Source: Thiobacillus sp. 65-1059 (GTDB lineage Bacteria > Pseudomonadota > Gammaproteobacteria > Burkholderiales > Thiobacillaceae). Taken from it: 53,017 nucleotides of DNA. The DNA is taken from the NCBI GenBank assembly GCA_001897675.1, contig MKUE01000116.1, forward strand, positions 1 through 53,017. The letters run 5' to 3'. Positions within the stretch are counted from its first letter, which is position 1, and each line of letters begins with the position of its first letter. Shown here piece after piece: positions 16,888 to 24,716 of this stretch. The notes under the pieces were generated by a model. The model saw only the letters and a list, made by a program, of their open reading frames with translations, ran no database searches and was not told where the DNA came from. Position numbers and translations under genes: made by a program.

Positions 16888-17469
16888 ATGAAACGTCTTG
16901 CCACCCTCGCCGCACTTGTTGCCTTCGCCACGGCCGCCCAGGCCGCGCCCGAAACCTTCGTCATCGACAACAGCCACACCTATCCGCATTTCAGCTACAA
17001 CCACCTCGGCTTCTCCAACCAGACCCACAAATTCGACAAGACCAGCGGCAAGGTGGTGCTCGATCGGGCCGCGAAAGCCGGGTCGGCCATCGTGACCATC
17101 GACGCCACCTCGGTCAACACCGGCTATGCGCTGTTCAACGAACACCTCCAGGCCGCCGACTTCTTCGACACCGCCAAGTACCCGACGATCACGTTCAAGT
17201 CGGACAAGATGGCGTTCAGGGGCGATCAGCCGGTGAGCCTGGTGGGCGACCTGACGATCAAGGGCGTGACGAAACAGGTGACGCTCGACATCACCCACTT
17301 CAAGTGTCAGCCGCATCCGATGCTGAAAGTGGAAGCCTGCGGCGCCAACGCAACCACCCAAATCAAGCGTTCGGATTTCAACATGGGCAAGAATGCGCCC
17401 TACGTGAGCGACGAGGTGAAGCTGACCCTGGCGATCGAAGCGGTCAAAGCGCAGCCGGGCGCGCAATAA
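16888..17469 (+). CDS. YceI-family periplasmic protein, copy 2
   Basis: A 193-residue YceI protein with a signal peptide ending at AAQA (about residue 19) and the domain start PETFVIDNSHTYPHFSYNHLGFS. DLTIKGVTKQVTLDITHFKC comes later, and Cys pairs near the end (FKCQPHP, EACGAN) may form a disulfide. The ATG at 16888 follows AAGGAGCC and gives a standard leader; upstream codons in frame are not credible. Last gene of the MarR-regulated unit. Confidence 0.92.
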   Translation: MKRLATLAALVAFATAAQAAPETFVIDNSHTYPHFSYNHLGFSNQTHKFDKTSGKVVLDRAAKAGSAIVTIDATSVNTGYALFNEHLQAADFFDTAKYPTITFKSDKMAFRGDQPVSLVGDLTIKGVTKQVTLDITHFKCQPHPMLKVEACGANATTQIKRSDFNMGKNAPYVSDEVKLTLAIEAVKAQPGAQ

Positions 17470-17525
17470 GACGGGCGGGGCGGCCTCCGGTAAAATGCCG
17501 GTTTGGCCGTCCGGAACACCGCCCC

Positions 17526-19490
17526 GTGGAACCCCATCAACTCGAATTGCTTGCGCCCGCGCGCGATGCCGACATCGGCATCGCGGCCGTCGACCACGGC
17601 GCCGATGCGGTATACATCGGCGGCCCGTCGTTCGGCGCGCGCGCCGCAGCCTGCAACGAGATCGCCGATCTCGCGCGGCTGGTCGACCACGCGCACCGCT
17701 TCAACGCGCGCGTGTTCGTCACCCTCAACACCATCCTCGCCGACAACGAACTCGAACCGGCGCGCCGGCAGATCCGGCAGCTTTACGACGCCGGCGTCGA
17801 CGCGCTGATCATCCAGGACATGGGCCTGCTGGAACTCGACCTGCCGCCGATCCAGCTACACGCCAGCACCCAGACCGACATCCGCACCCCGCAAAAGGCC
17901 CGCTTCCTGCAGGACGTCGGGCTGTCGCAAATCGTGCTGGCGCGCGAACTCGATCTGAAACAGATCGCCGCCATCCGCGCCGCCACGCGGCCGGAAACCA
18001 CCCTGGAGTTTTTCGTCCACGGCGCGCTGTGCGTCGCCTACAGCGGCCAGTGCTACATCAGCCACGCCCACACCGGGCGCAGCGCCAACCGCGGCGACTG
18101 CTCGCAGGCCTGCCGCCTGCCGTACCAGGTCACCGATATGGAAGGGCGCATCGTCGCGCACGACAAACACGTGCTGTCGATGAAGGACAACAACCAGAGC
18201 GCCAATCTCGAAGCGCTGATCGAAGCCGGCATCCGCAGCTTCAAGATCGAGGGCCGCTACAAGGACATGGGCTACGTGAAGAACATCACCGCCCATTACC
18301 GCACGCTGCTCGACCAGATCATCGAGCGCCGCCCGGAATTCGCGCGGGCGTCTGCGGGGCGCACCACATTCGCCTTCACCCCCGATCCCGAGCAGAACTT
18401 CAACCGCGAATTCACCGACTACTTCGTCGGTGGCCGCCGCGACGACATCGGCGCGTTCGACACGCCGAAGAACCCCGGCCTGCCGATCGGGCATGTGAAG
18501 AAGGTCGGCGACAAATGGGTCGAGATCGACACCGATGCGCCCGACACCGTGCTCAACAACGGCGACGGCCTGTGCTACTACACCTTGCAGAAAGAGCTGG
18601 CCGGGTTGGCGATCAACCGCGCCGAGAAGGTGGGCGAGGGGGTGTGGCGGGTGTACCCGAAAGATCCGCCGGCGGGCTGCAAGGACTTGCGCGCGGGCAC
18701 GCAGGTCAACCGCAACCGCGACATGAACTGGATGCGCCTGCTCGACAGGCCTTCCAGCGAGCGCCGTATCGGGGTGTGGTTGCGGCTTGACGAAACCGCA
18801 GCCGGATTCGCGCTGACGCTGACCGACGAAGACGGCCACAGCGTCACGGAAGAAGCAGCGCATGCCAAGGAGCCTGCCAGGGATGCGGCCAGGGCCGAGG
18901 CCAGCTTGCGCGAGCACCTCGGCAAGCTTGGCGCTACGCGCTTTGCCCCGCTGGGTATCGCGCTGGAACTGGCGCAGCCCTGGTTCATCCCCGCGTCCTG
19001 CCTCAATGCCTTGCGCCGCGACGCCGTCGCCGCGCTGGAAGCCGCACGTGCCGCCGCGTACCGGCGCCCTCCGTGCGCCCAGGCGGTCGAGCCGCCGGCG
19101 ATTTATCCCGAGGACACGCTGAGCTATCTGGCCAATGTCTACAACCACAAGGCGCGCGACTTCTATGCGAAGCACGGCGTCCGGGTCATCGCCGCCGCCT
19201 ACGAGAGCCATGAGGAAACCGGCGACGTCTCGCTGATGATCACCAAGCACTGCGTGCGCTATTCGCTCTCCCTGTGCCCGAAGCAGGCCAAGGGCGTCAC
19301 CGGCGTGCAGGGCACGCTGCGCGCCGCGCCGCTGACGCTGATCAACGGCAGCGAGAAACTCACCCTGCGTTTCGACTGCAAGGCGTGCGAAATGCACGTC
19401 GTCGGGAAACTGAAGCCGGCCATCGCCAAAGGCGGCGTGCCGCTGGAGTTTTATAAAACCGGCCCCAATCCGGCCGCGGCACGGGGATGA
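17526..19490 (+). CDS. rlhA: 23S rRNA 5-hydroxycytidine synthase-type U32 protein RlhA
   Basis: A 654-residue U32 'peptidase' family protein, nearly the same length as E. coli RlhA (YdcP), which is needed for hydroxylation of C2501 in 23S rRNA. Seen: LELLAPARDADIG near the start, DAVYIGGPSFGARA, ASTQTDIRTPQKARF, the signature FFVHGALCVAYSGQCYIS followed by NRGDCSQACRLPY (conserved Cys, probably Fe-S ligands), and the C-terminal LSFLANVYNHKARDFY-like and MITKHCVRYSLSLCPKQ...CKACEMHVVG Cys motifs. The start is GTG at 17526; the longer open frame runs out of frame through the YceI gene and is not real. Confidence 0.93.
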   Translation: MEPHQLELLAPARDADIGIAAVDHGADAVYIGGPSFGARAAACNEIADLARLVDHAHRFNARVFVTLNTILADNELEPARRQIRQLYDAGVDALIIQDMGLLELDLPPIQLHASTQTDIRTPQKARFLQDVGLSQIVLARELDLKQIAAIRAATRPETTLEFFVHGALCVAYSGQCYISHAHTGRSANRGDCSQACRLPYQVTDMEGRIVAHDKHVLSMKDNNQSANLEALIEAGIRSFKIEGRYKDMGYVKNITAHYRTLLDQIIERRPEFARASAGRTTFAFTPDPEQNFNREFTDYFVGGRRDDIGAFDTPKNPGLPIGHVKKVGDKWVEIDTDAPDTVLNNGDGLCYYTLQKELAGLAINRAEKVGEGVWRVYPKDPPAGCKDLRAGTQVNRNRDMNWMRLLDRPSSERRIGVWLRLDETAAGFALTLTDEDGHSVTEEAAHAKEPARDAARAEASLREHLGKLGATRFAPLGIALELAQPWFIPASCLNALRRDAVAALEAARAAAYRRPPCAQAVEPPAIYPEDTLSYLANVYNHKARDFYAKHGVRVIAAAYESHEETGDVSLMITKHCVRYSLSLCPKQAKGVTGVQGTLRAAPLTLINGSEKLTLRFDCKACEMHVVGKLKPAIAKGGVPLEFYKTGPNPAAARG

Positions 19491-19517
19491 GCCGGGCGGC
19501 GGGCAGATGGGCCCGGC
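19491..19517. terminator. Possible weak terminator between rlhA and the ModE-like gene
   Basis: GCCGGGC (19491-19497) pairs with GCCCGGC (19511-19517) between two convergent genes. There is no clean T-run on either side, so this is tentative. Confidence 0.35.
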
Positions 19518-19524
19518 AATTTGC

Positions 19525-19860
19525 TTACGGCGTACGCTGCGGCAGACTTTCCGCCAGTTTCGCCATGAATGCCGCATGCTGCGCCTCGGCCTGCTGATAC
19601 GCCGCAATCAGCCGTTCGGCATCCCTGGCCAGGCGGCTTCCCGCAGGCCCGCTTTCGACTATCGGGCTGCCCCAGGCGGTGTTCATCGCATCGACGGCGT
19701 CCCACGCGGCCTTGTAGCTCATTTTCATCGCCTTGGCCGCCTTGGAGATGGACCCGGTTTCGCGAATGCGCTGCAGCAGTTCGACGCGTCCGCGTCCGAG
19801 GAAGTTTCTGCCGTCCAGGGTCAGCCAGAAGCGGCCATCGGCCTTGAGCATGGAATTCAT
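19525..19860 (-). CDS. One-domain ModE-like molybdenum regulator
   Basis: This 111-residue protein matches the N-terminal DNA-binding half of ModE: LTLDGRNFLGRGRVELLQRIRETGSISKAAKAMKMSYKAAWDAVDAMN (helix-turn-helix at about 36-60). The C-terminal Mop/TOBE molybdate-binding domains of full ModE (about 260 residues) are absent, and the gene ends cleanly, so this is a natural one-domain form, as in several proteobacteria. I chose ATG 19860; the open frame extends only 11 codons further to a TTG. A probable target is the operator at 12546-12567. How it senses molybdate without a Mop domain is unclear. Confidence 0.85.
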   Translation of the reverse strand: MNSMLKADGRFWLTLDGRNFLGRGRVELLQRIRETGSISKAAKAMKMSYKAAWDAVDAMNTAWGSPIVESGPAGSRLARDAERLIAAYQQAEAQHAAFMAKLAESLPQRTP

Positions 19861-19887
19861 GGGTTCCAGTTTAACAAAGGGGCGGCG

Positions 19888-19906
19888 TAACAAACGACCA
19901 TTGTTA
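19888..19906. promoter_or_regulatory. Inverted repeat upstream of the ModE-like gene
   Basis: TAACAA (19888-19893), 7-nt spacer, TTGTTA (19901-19906), 28 bp before the ModE-like start codon. The position suits an autoregulatory operator, but the arms differ from the GTTATAT/ATATAAC box near moaA. Confidence 0.4.
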
Positions 19907-19949
19907 TCCCGCTGCAGGCGCCTAAAAATAAGGTTCTTAATCGAAGGAG

Positions 19950-20414
19950 ATGATCATGAAAAAAATACTTGCCGTGTGCGTGATGCTCTGCCTGCCGTTT
20001 TCCGCGCTGGCCGCGGAAAGCTACAGCGTGCTGTTCAAGACCCAGGGGACTTTCCAGGACGTGCGCGATTCGCTGCAGATGGCGATCGAGGGCAAGGGCC
20101 TGAAAATCACCAACACCAACAAGATTGCCGCGATGCTGGAGCGCACCGGCAAGGATATCGGCGAAACCCGGCAGGTGTACGGGGACGCCGAGCAGTTCGA
20201 ATTCTGCAGCGCCACGATTTCGCGCAGGATGATGGAGGCCGACCCCCACGCGATCATGATGTGCCCCTACAGCGTGGCGGTGTACACGATTCCCGGCGAC
20301 AAGGCGGTCTACATGGCCTACCGCAAGCCGGCCGCAACGAAAAATCCCGCGCTGAAAAAGGCGCTCGGCGAAGTCGAGACGCTGCTCACCGAGATCATCA
20401 AGGACGCGATGTAG
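19950..20414 (+). CDS. DUF302-family secreted protein
   Basis: The 154-residue protein starts with a lipophilic signal peptide MIMKKILAVCVMLCLPFSALAA, cut near residue 22. The body has YSVLFKTQGTFQDVRDSLQMAIEGKGLKITNTNKIAAML, typical of the first half of DUF302 domains, and VAVYTIPGDKAVYMAYRKP later. Two Cys (FCSATIS and MMCPYS) may pair in the periplasm. DUF302 proteins are often found in sulfur oxidisers, but no biochemical role is established. RBS GAAGGAGAT is strong. Confidence 0.85.
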   Translation: MIMKKILAVCVMLCLPFSALAAESYSVLFKTQGTFQDVRDSLQMAIEGKGLKITNTNKIAAMLERTGKDIGETRQVYGDAEQFEFCSATISRRMMEADPHAIMMCPYSVAVYTIPGDKAVYMAYRKPAATKNPALKKALGEVETLLTEIIKDAM

Positions 20415-20439
20415 GCGCTTGACTCCGGGGCCGTCGGCC

Positions 20440-20468
20440 AGGGCGTGAAATTAGTGTCAACACGCCCT
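20440..20468. other. Hairpin upstream of the fluoride channel gene
   Basis: AGGGCGTG (20440-20447) pairs with CACGCCCT (20461-20468) around a 13-nt loop. There is no T-run and no match to the fluoride riboswitch core, so its role is open. Confidence 0.5.
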
Positions 20469-20505
20469 AGAATGCGCGCATGATTCCGCCCGCCGCGTTC
20501 CAGCC

Positions 20506-20880
20506 ATGACCGCCTTCCTCGCCATCGGCCTGGGGGCGGCCATCGGCGCGTGGTTGCGCTGGGGACTGGGGCTGTGGCTCAACCCGCTGTTTCCCGCGAT
20601 GCCGCTCGGCACGCTGGCCGCCAACCTGATCGGCGGCTACTGCATCGGCCTGGTCATCGCCTGGTTCGCCGAGCATCCCGGCGTGCCGCCGGAAGCGCGG
20701 CTGTTCCTCATCACCGGCCTGCTCGGCGGGCTGACCACGTTTTCCACGTTTTCCGCCGAAGTCGTCGCTGCGCTGATGCGCGGCCTGTGGCTTACCGGCG
20801 GTTCGATCGCGCTTGCCCACATGGCGGGCTCCTTCCTCGCCACCGGGCTGGGGTTTTATTCGCTGAGGCTTTTCAAATGA
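20506..20880 (+). CDS. crcB: Fluoride efflux channel FluC (CrcB)
   Basis: A 124-residue membrane protein with four hydrophobic helices and the family motifs [14 protein letters not shown] (about 34-47, with the conserved Asn) and [16 protein letters not shown] (about 73-88, with the Phe residues of the pore). It works as a dual-topology dimer that releases fluoride from the cytoplasm. The stop overlaps the DUF190 gene as ATGA. No fluoride riboswitch is visible upstream. Confidence 0.95.
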   Translation: MTAFLAIGLGAAIGAWLRWGLGLWLNPLFPAMPLGTLAANLIGGYCIGLVIAWFAEHPGVPPEARLFLITGLLGGLTTFSTFSAEVVAALMRGLWLTGGSIALAHMAGSFLATGLGFYSLRLFK

Positions 20881-21188
20881 ACACGGTCTGCCTGCAGGTG
20901 TTTGTCTCCGAAGCCAGCCGCCATCGCGGCAAGCCGACCTACGAATGGCTGCTCGATACCGCGAAAACACTGGGCGTCGGCGGTGGCTCGGCATTTCGTG
21001 CGCTGGCCGGGTTCGGCCGCCACGGGCGCCGCGACGCAGGCTTTTTCGAGCTCGCGGGCGAGCTGCCGGTGGTGGTGGAATTCTTCGTCGAGGCGGCGAT
21101 GGCCGACCGGCTGCTGGAGGCCATCGCCGCGGCGGAATTGAAACTAGTCTACGCCAGGCTGCCGGCCGAAATCGGCGTCACAGCCTAG
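20877..21188 (+). CDS. DUF190-family protein
   Basis: This 103-residue soluble protein has the PII-like ferredoxin fold pattern of DUF190: [44 protein letters not shown], then [24 protein letters not shown]190 genes are frequently beside crcB and may modulate the channel. Here the two overlap as ATGA, which strongly implies coordinated translation. The exact role is not known. Confidence 0.9.
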   Translation: MNTVCLQVFVSEASRHRGKPTYEWLLDTAKTLGVGGGSAFRALAGFGRHGRRDAGFFELAGELPVVVEFFVEAAMADRLLEAIAAAELKLVYARLPAEIGVTA

Positions 21189-21219
21189 TGGTCTGCCGCC
21201 AGAAATAACGCGACCCGGC

Positions 21220-21969
21220 GTGCTTGACCAGCTGATTCTTTTCGTCGCCTCGCTGGCGGCCAATTTCTTTTCGGCCCTGTCGGGCGGCGGGGCAGGGCTG
21301 ATCCAGTTCCCCATGCTGATTTTCCTGGGGCTGCCGTTCGGCATTGCGCTGGCCACCCACAAGGTCGCCAGCGTGGCGCTCGGGCTGGGAGCGACGCTCA
21401 GGCACCTCAAGGAATCGCATCTCGAGCGCCGCTTCTCGCTGCTCATCCTCGGTGCCGGCCTGCCCGGCGTAGTGCTGGGCGCGGCGACGATCCTGCATGT
21501 CCCCGAGCGCATCGCCACCCTGTCGCTGGGCGTCCTGACGCTCGGGCTGGGGCTGTATTCGGCATTCAAGCCCCGGCTCGGGCTGGAGCACGCGCCCAGG
21601 CACCGGCAGGGCGCGGCGCTGGCCGGCGGCATGGCCGGACTCTTCGTCGTCGGCTTCCTCAATGGCTCGATCACCAGCGGCACCGGGCTGTTTCTCACGA
21701 TCTGGCTGATCCGTTATTTCGGGCTCGACTACACCCGTGCGGTGGCCTACACGCTGATCCTCTGCGGCCTGATATGGAACGGCACCGGCGCGCTGGTGCT
21801 GGGCGCGATCGGCACCGTGGCGTGGGACTGGATGCCGGCGCTGCTGGTGGGCTCGCTCATCGGCGGCTATCTGGGCAGCCACCTGGCGATCAAGAAAGGC
21901 AATCTGTGGATCAAGCGGGCGTTTGAAATCGTGACGCTATTGATCGGCCTGAAACTGATCCTGGGCTGA
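21220..21969 (+). CDS. TSUP (TauE/SafE) family membrane permease
   Basis: A 249-residue protein with about eight hydrophobic segments and the TSUP repeat motif: NFFSALSGGGAGLIQFPMLIFLGLPFGIALATHKVASVALG in the first half and GFLNGSITSGTGLFLTIWLIRYFG in the second. TSUP members export sulfite, sulfoacetate or other organosulfur anions; substrate cannot be assigned. The start is GTG at 21220. The stop is 9 bp from the convergent GGDEF gene. Confidence 0.88.
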   Translation: MLDQLILFVASLAANFFSALSGGGAGLIQFPMLIFLGLPFGIALATHKVASVALGLGATLRHLKESHLERRFSLLILGAGLPGVVLGAATILHVPERIATLSLGVLTLGLGLYSAFKPRLGLEHAPRHRQGAALAGGMAGLFVVGFLNGSITSGTGLFLTIWLIRYFGLDYTRAVAYTLILCGLIWNGTGALVLGAIGTVAWDWMPALLVGSLIGGYLGSHLAIKKGNLWIKRAFEIVTLLIGLKLILG

Positions 21970-21978
21970 ACATCAGCC

Positions 21979-23583
21979 CTAGTTCTCGTCGGCGTGGATG
22001 CGGTTGCGGCCGTCGTGCTTGGCCTGGTAGAGCGCTTCGTCCGCCGCCTTGATCAGTGCGTCGCCGGTCTGATGCAGCGGATAGGTGGCGATGCCGCCGC
22101 TGGCGCTGGCGCGGAAATGGGTATCGCGATACGGGTGGCGGATTTGCGCGAAGTCCTGGCGAATGCGGTCCATCACGGCAAACGCCTGTTCGGCATCGGT
22201 GTGCGGCAGGCCGATCAGGAATTCCTCGCCGCCGTAACGGCAGAGGATGTCGTGCTTGCGTAGGCGCTGCTTGAGCAGCCACGACAGGCTGCGGATGACC
22301 TGGTCGCCGACCGGATGACCATAGGTGTCGTTGACCTGCTTGAAATGGTCGATGTCCATCATCACCACCGACAGGAAGCCGCCTTCGTGCGCCACCCCCG
22401 ACAGCAGCATGTCGAGCATGTGCTTGCCGCTGGAGTGGTTGAGCAGGCCGGTCAGGCTGTCGTGGTACATGGTGCGGCGCAGCGCGCGGTAACGCTCGAT
22501 CTTGCTTTTGACGATGGCGTTGAGAAACACCGGGTTGAACGGCTTGGTGAGGAAATGGTCGCCGCCCAGCCGCATCGCGTCGACCTGCAGCGCGACGTTG
22601 GTCTCGCCGGACAGGTAGACGATGGGCGTGCTGAGGAATTCGTCGTGCTGGCGAATGATGCGTGCGACTTCGACGCCGGTGCAGTTCGGCATGTACATGT
22701 CCATCAGGATCAGATCCGGATTGAACTGCTTGAGCATGTTCAGCGTCTGGCGCGGATCGTTGACGATCTCGGAGACGATATGGTTTTCCGCCAGCGTGCG
22801 CCGGATCAGGTGGCTGGCTGTCTTGGAGTCCTCCACGATCAGGACGCGATACGCTTCCTGTTCCTGCCGCTCGTTCAATTCCATGATGTGTTCGACGATG
22901 GCGTGCGCGGGCGTGCCTGCCATCAGGCAGCTATCGCAGCCGCCCCGCAGGGCCTGCTGCAGCTGCTCGAAATCGGAACGCACCCCAAGGCAGATCAGCT
23001 GGCCCATCGCAAACCGTTGCCGCAGCGCCTGGATCCGGTCGTGCCACTCGGCTTCGGGCAGGCTGCCCATGTCGAGCAGCAGCAGGGGGGCGGCGCCAGC
23101 ATTGTCCGGCAAGGGCTGCTGCCAGCCGATGAACTTCGCGGCCATGCCGAAGTAGCCGAGTTGCGCCTGCAGCGCCTGCCAGTCCGCCGGGTCCTCCCCG
23201 ATCAGCCAGGTCTGGCTCATCCGCATGGTCTCGGCGGCGGCATGCTGCGGGTCATGGAGCCGTCCGTCCAGGCCGGCGCTGGCCGTGGCATGGGTATGCG
23301 TCATGCGGCCCAGCGCGAGGATGCGTTCGTTGAGATCGTCCAGCGCGGCGTGCGGCAGCGGATGCGCCACGTCCGCATGGAACAGCGCCAGCGTGACCTG
23401 CTCCAGCTGATGGCTGGCGTGGTGCAGGGCCGTGATGCCCTTGTCGATCAGGAACTCGGTGAAGCTGTTGATCGACACCGCCAGCTCGACGAAGCTCTCG
23501 AAGCTCGGCGCCACCCGGTACCGCTGCCATGTGCTCGCCAGGGCCAGGTTTTTTTGCAGGAGTTCTTCCGGGGAGCAGAGCAT
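21979..23583 (-). CDS. Response regulator diguanylate cyclase (REC-GGDEF)
   Basis: A 534-residue signalling protein. The N-terminal 120 residues are helical and unassigned. Next comes a degenerate receiver-like domain (about 125-225, LLLLDMGSL), a full receiver (about 243-365: VLIVEDSKTASHL, phosphoacceptor Asp in DLILMDMYMP, KPFNP Lys) and a GGDEF domain (about 370-534). The active-site GGEEF and an RxxD inhibitory site (RKHD, five residues before) are intact, so it should make c-di-GMP under product control. The cognate kinase is not nearby. Confidence 0.93.
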   Translation of the reverse strand: MLCSPEELLQKNLALASTWQRYRVAPSFESFVELAVSINSFTEFLIDKGITALHHASHQLEQVTLALFHADVAHPLPHAALDDLNERILALGRMTHTHATASAGLDGRLHDPQHAAAETMRMSQTWLIGEDPADWQALQAQLGYFGMAAKFIGWQQPLPDNAGAAPLLLLDMGSLPEAEWHDRIQALRQRFAMGQLICLGVRSDFEQLQQALRGGCDSCLMAGTPAHAIVEHIMELNERQEQEAYRVLIVEDSKTASHLIRRTLAENHIVSEIVNDPRQTLNMLKQFNPDLILMDMYMPNCTGVEVARIIRQHDEFLSTPIVYLSGETNVALQVDAMRLGGDHFLTKPFNPVFLNAIVKSKIERYRALRRTMYHDSLTGLLNHSSGKHMLDMLLSGVAHEGGFLSVVMMDIDHFKQVNDTYGHPVGDQVIRSLSWLLKQRLRKHDILCRYGGEEFLIGLPHTDAEQAFAVMDRIRQDFAQIRHPYRDTHFRASASGGIATYPLHQTGDALIKAADEALYQAKHDGRNRIHADEN

Positions 23584-23687
23584 GAGGTCAATAAGGTTTG
23601 GTCAATTTCCTTATTAACGTCCATTGTCCCGTTTTATGAAGGAAGCGGTCTGCGCAACAGGCGGTGCAGCCCGTGCACGCGGGCTGC

Positions 23688-24650
23688 CTATTCCCCGGCG
23701 CCTTCCTGTTCCAGGCGCAAGTACTGGTTGTAGGCATTGACGCGGTTGGCTTCGTCGAAGGCCGGCATGGAGCGGTATTTCGACCAGTCGGTCTGCGCGT
23801 AGGCTTCGTCGAAAGGAACGAGATCGCGGGCGGCCTGGCCCATGCGGGCGCGCAGGAACTGCAGATAGTCGCGGGTGAAGACGAGGTCGCTGCGCGGCAC
23901 GCGCGAGGGCGCGCCGTGGCCGGGTATCAGGACGCGGGGTTTCAGGGCGATGAGCTTGTCCAGCGCAGCGATCCAGGCGCGGCTGTCGGCGTCGCCGACA
24001 AACGGCACGCGGCCGCGAAACACCAGGTCGCCGGCGTAGAGCACGCGGTCCTCCCGGACCAGCATCGCCATGTCCTCGCTGGAGTGGGCCGGGCCGACAT
24101 GGCGCAGAGCGAAGTGCAGCCCGCCCATCTCGAAATCGGTGTCGCCTTCCAGGAAACGGTCGGCCTCCAGCAGCCGGGTGCGCTCGTCCACCCACGGGAA
24201 CAGCACTTCCTTGCGCTGGGCGAGGCGCGCGGCGGCGCCCTCGCTGCGGGTGGCGCCTTCGGCGGCACGGTGCGCCCAGATCTCGGCGCCCAGCGCCTTG
24301 AATACCTGCAGGCCGTAGAAATGGTCGGCATGGTAGTGGCTGACGATCACCCGCCTGATCGGCTGCCTGGTGACCTTGCGGATCAGGCCGACGAGTTTCT
24401 CGGCCAGCGGCGGCGAGGCCAGCGCGTCGAACACGACCACGCCGTTGCGCGTGACGACGAATCCGGCGTTTGACATGAAGCCCTGGTTTTCGCTGGACGC
24501 CGCGCCGGGCAGGCCCTGCACGAAGTAGCTGTGGGCGCCCAGACGCACCGCTTTCATCGGCACGGTCGCCTCCATCATGTCGGCGGGCTGCGCCGCGTGA
24601 ACGGCAGGCAGCAGGATCAGCGACAGCAGGGCGAACAGGTGAAGGATCAT
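23688..24650 (-). CDS. Secreted MBL-fold metallohydrolase (quinoprotein-relay/SoxH-like)
   Basis: The 320-residue protein begins with a signal peptide (MILHLFALLSLILLPAVHA) and has a metallo-beta-lactamase core with the dizinc motif HYHADHFYG (HxHxDH), a later VGPAHSSEDMAM His, AGDLVFRGRVPFVGDADSR and PGHGAPS. This set resembles the MBL proteins encoded near quinoprotein dehydrogenase or sulfur oxidation (SoxH) genes; the substrate is unknown. I start at ATG 24650, which gives the leader; the upstream extension is not credible. Confidence 0.85.
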   Translation of the reverse strand: MILHLFALLSLILLPAVHAAQPADMMEATVPMKAVRLGAHSYFVQGLPGAASSENQGFMSNAGFVVTRNGVVVFDALASPPLAEKLVGLIRKVTRQPIRRVIVSHYHADHFYGLQVFKALGAEIWAHRAAEGATRSEGAAARLAQRKEVLFPWVDERTRLLEADRFLEGDTDFEMGGLHFALRHVGPAHSSEDMAMLVREDRVLYAGDLVFRGRVPFVGDADSRAWIAALDKLIALKPRVLIPGHGAPSRVPRSDLVFTRDYLQFLRARMGQAARDLVPFDEAYAQTDWSKYRSMPAFDEANRVNAYNQYLRLEQEGAGE

Positions 24651-24716
24651 GGCAGGCTCCCGACAGTGAGCTGCATTATAGACATCCCGTTCCACCGGAC
24701 CGGCCCGGAAGCCGCG

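Noticed and set aside
20415-20505. Fluoride riboswitch before crcB
   Set aside because: The conserved core was not recognisable; only a simple hairpin is present.
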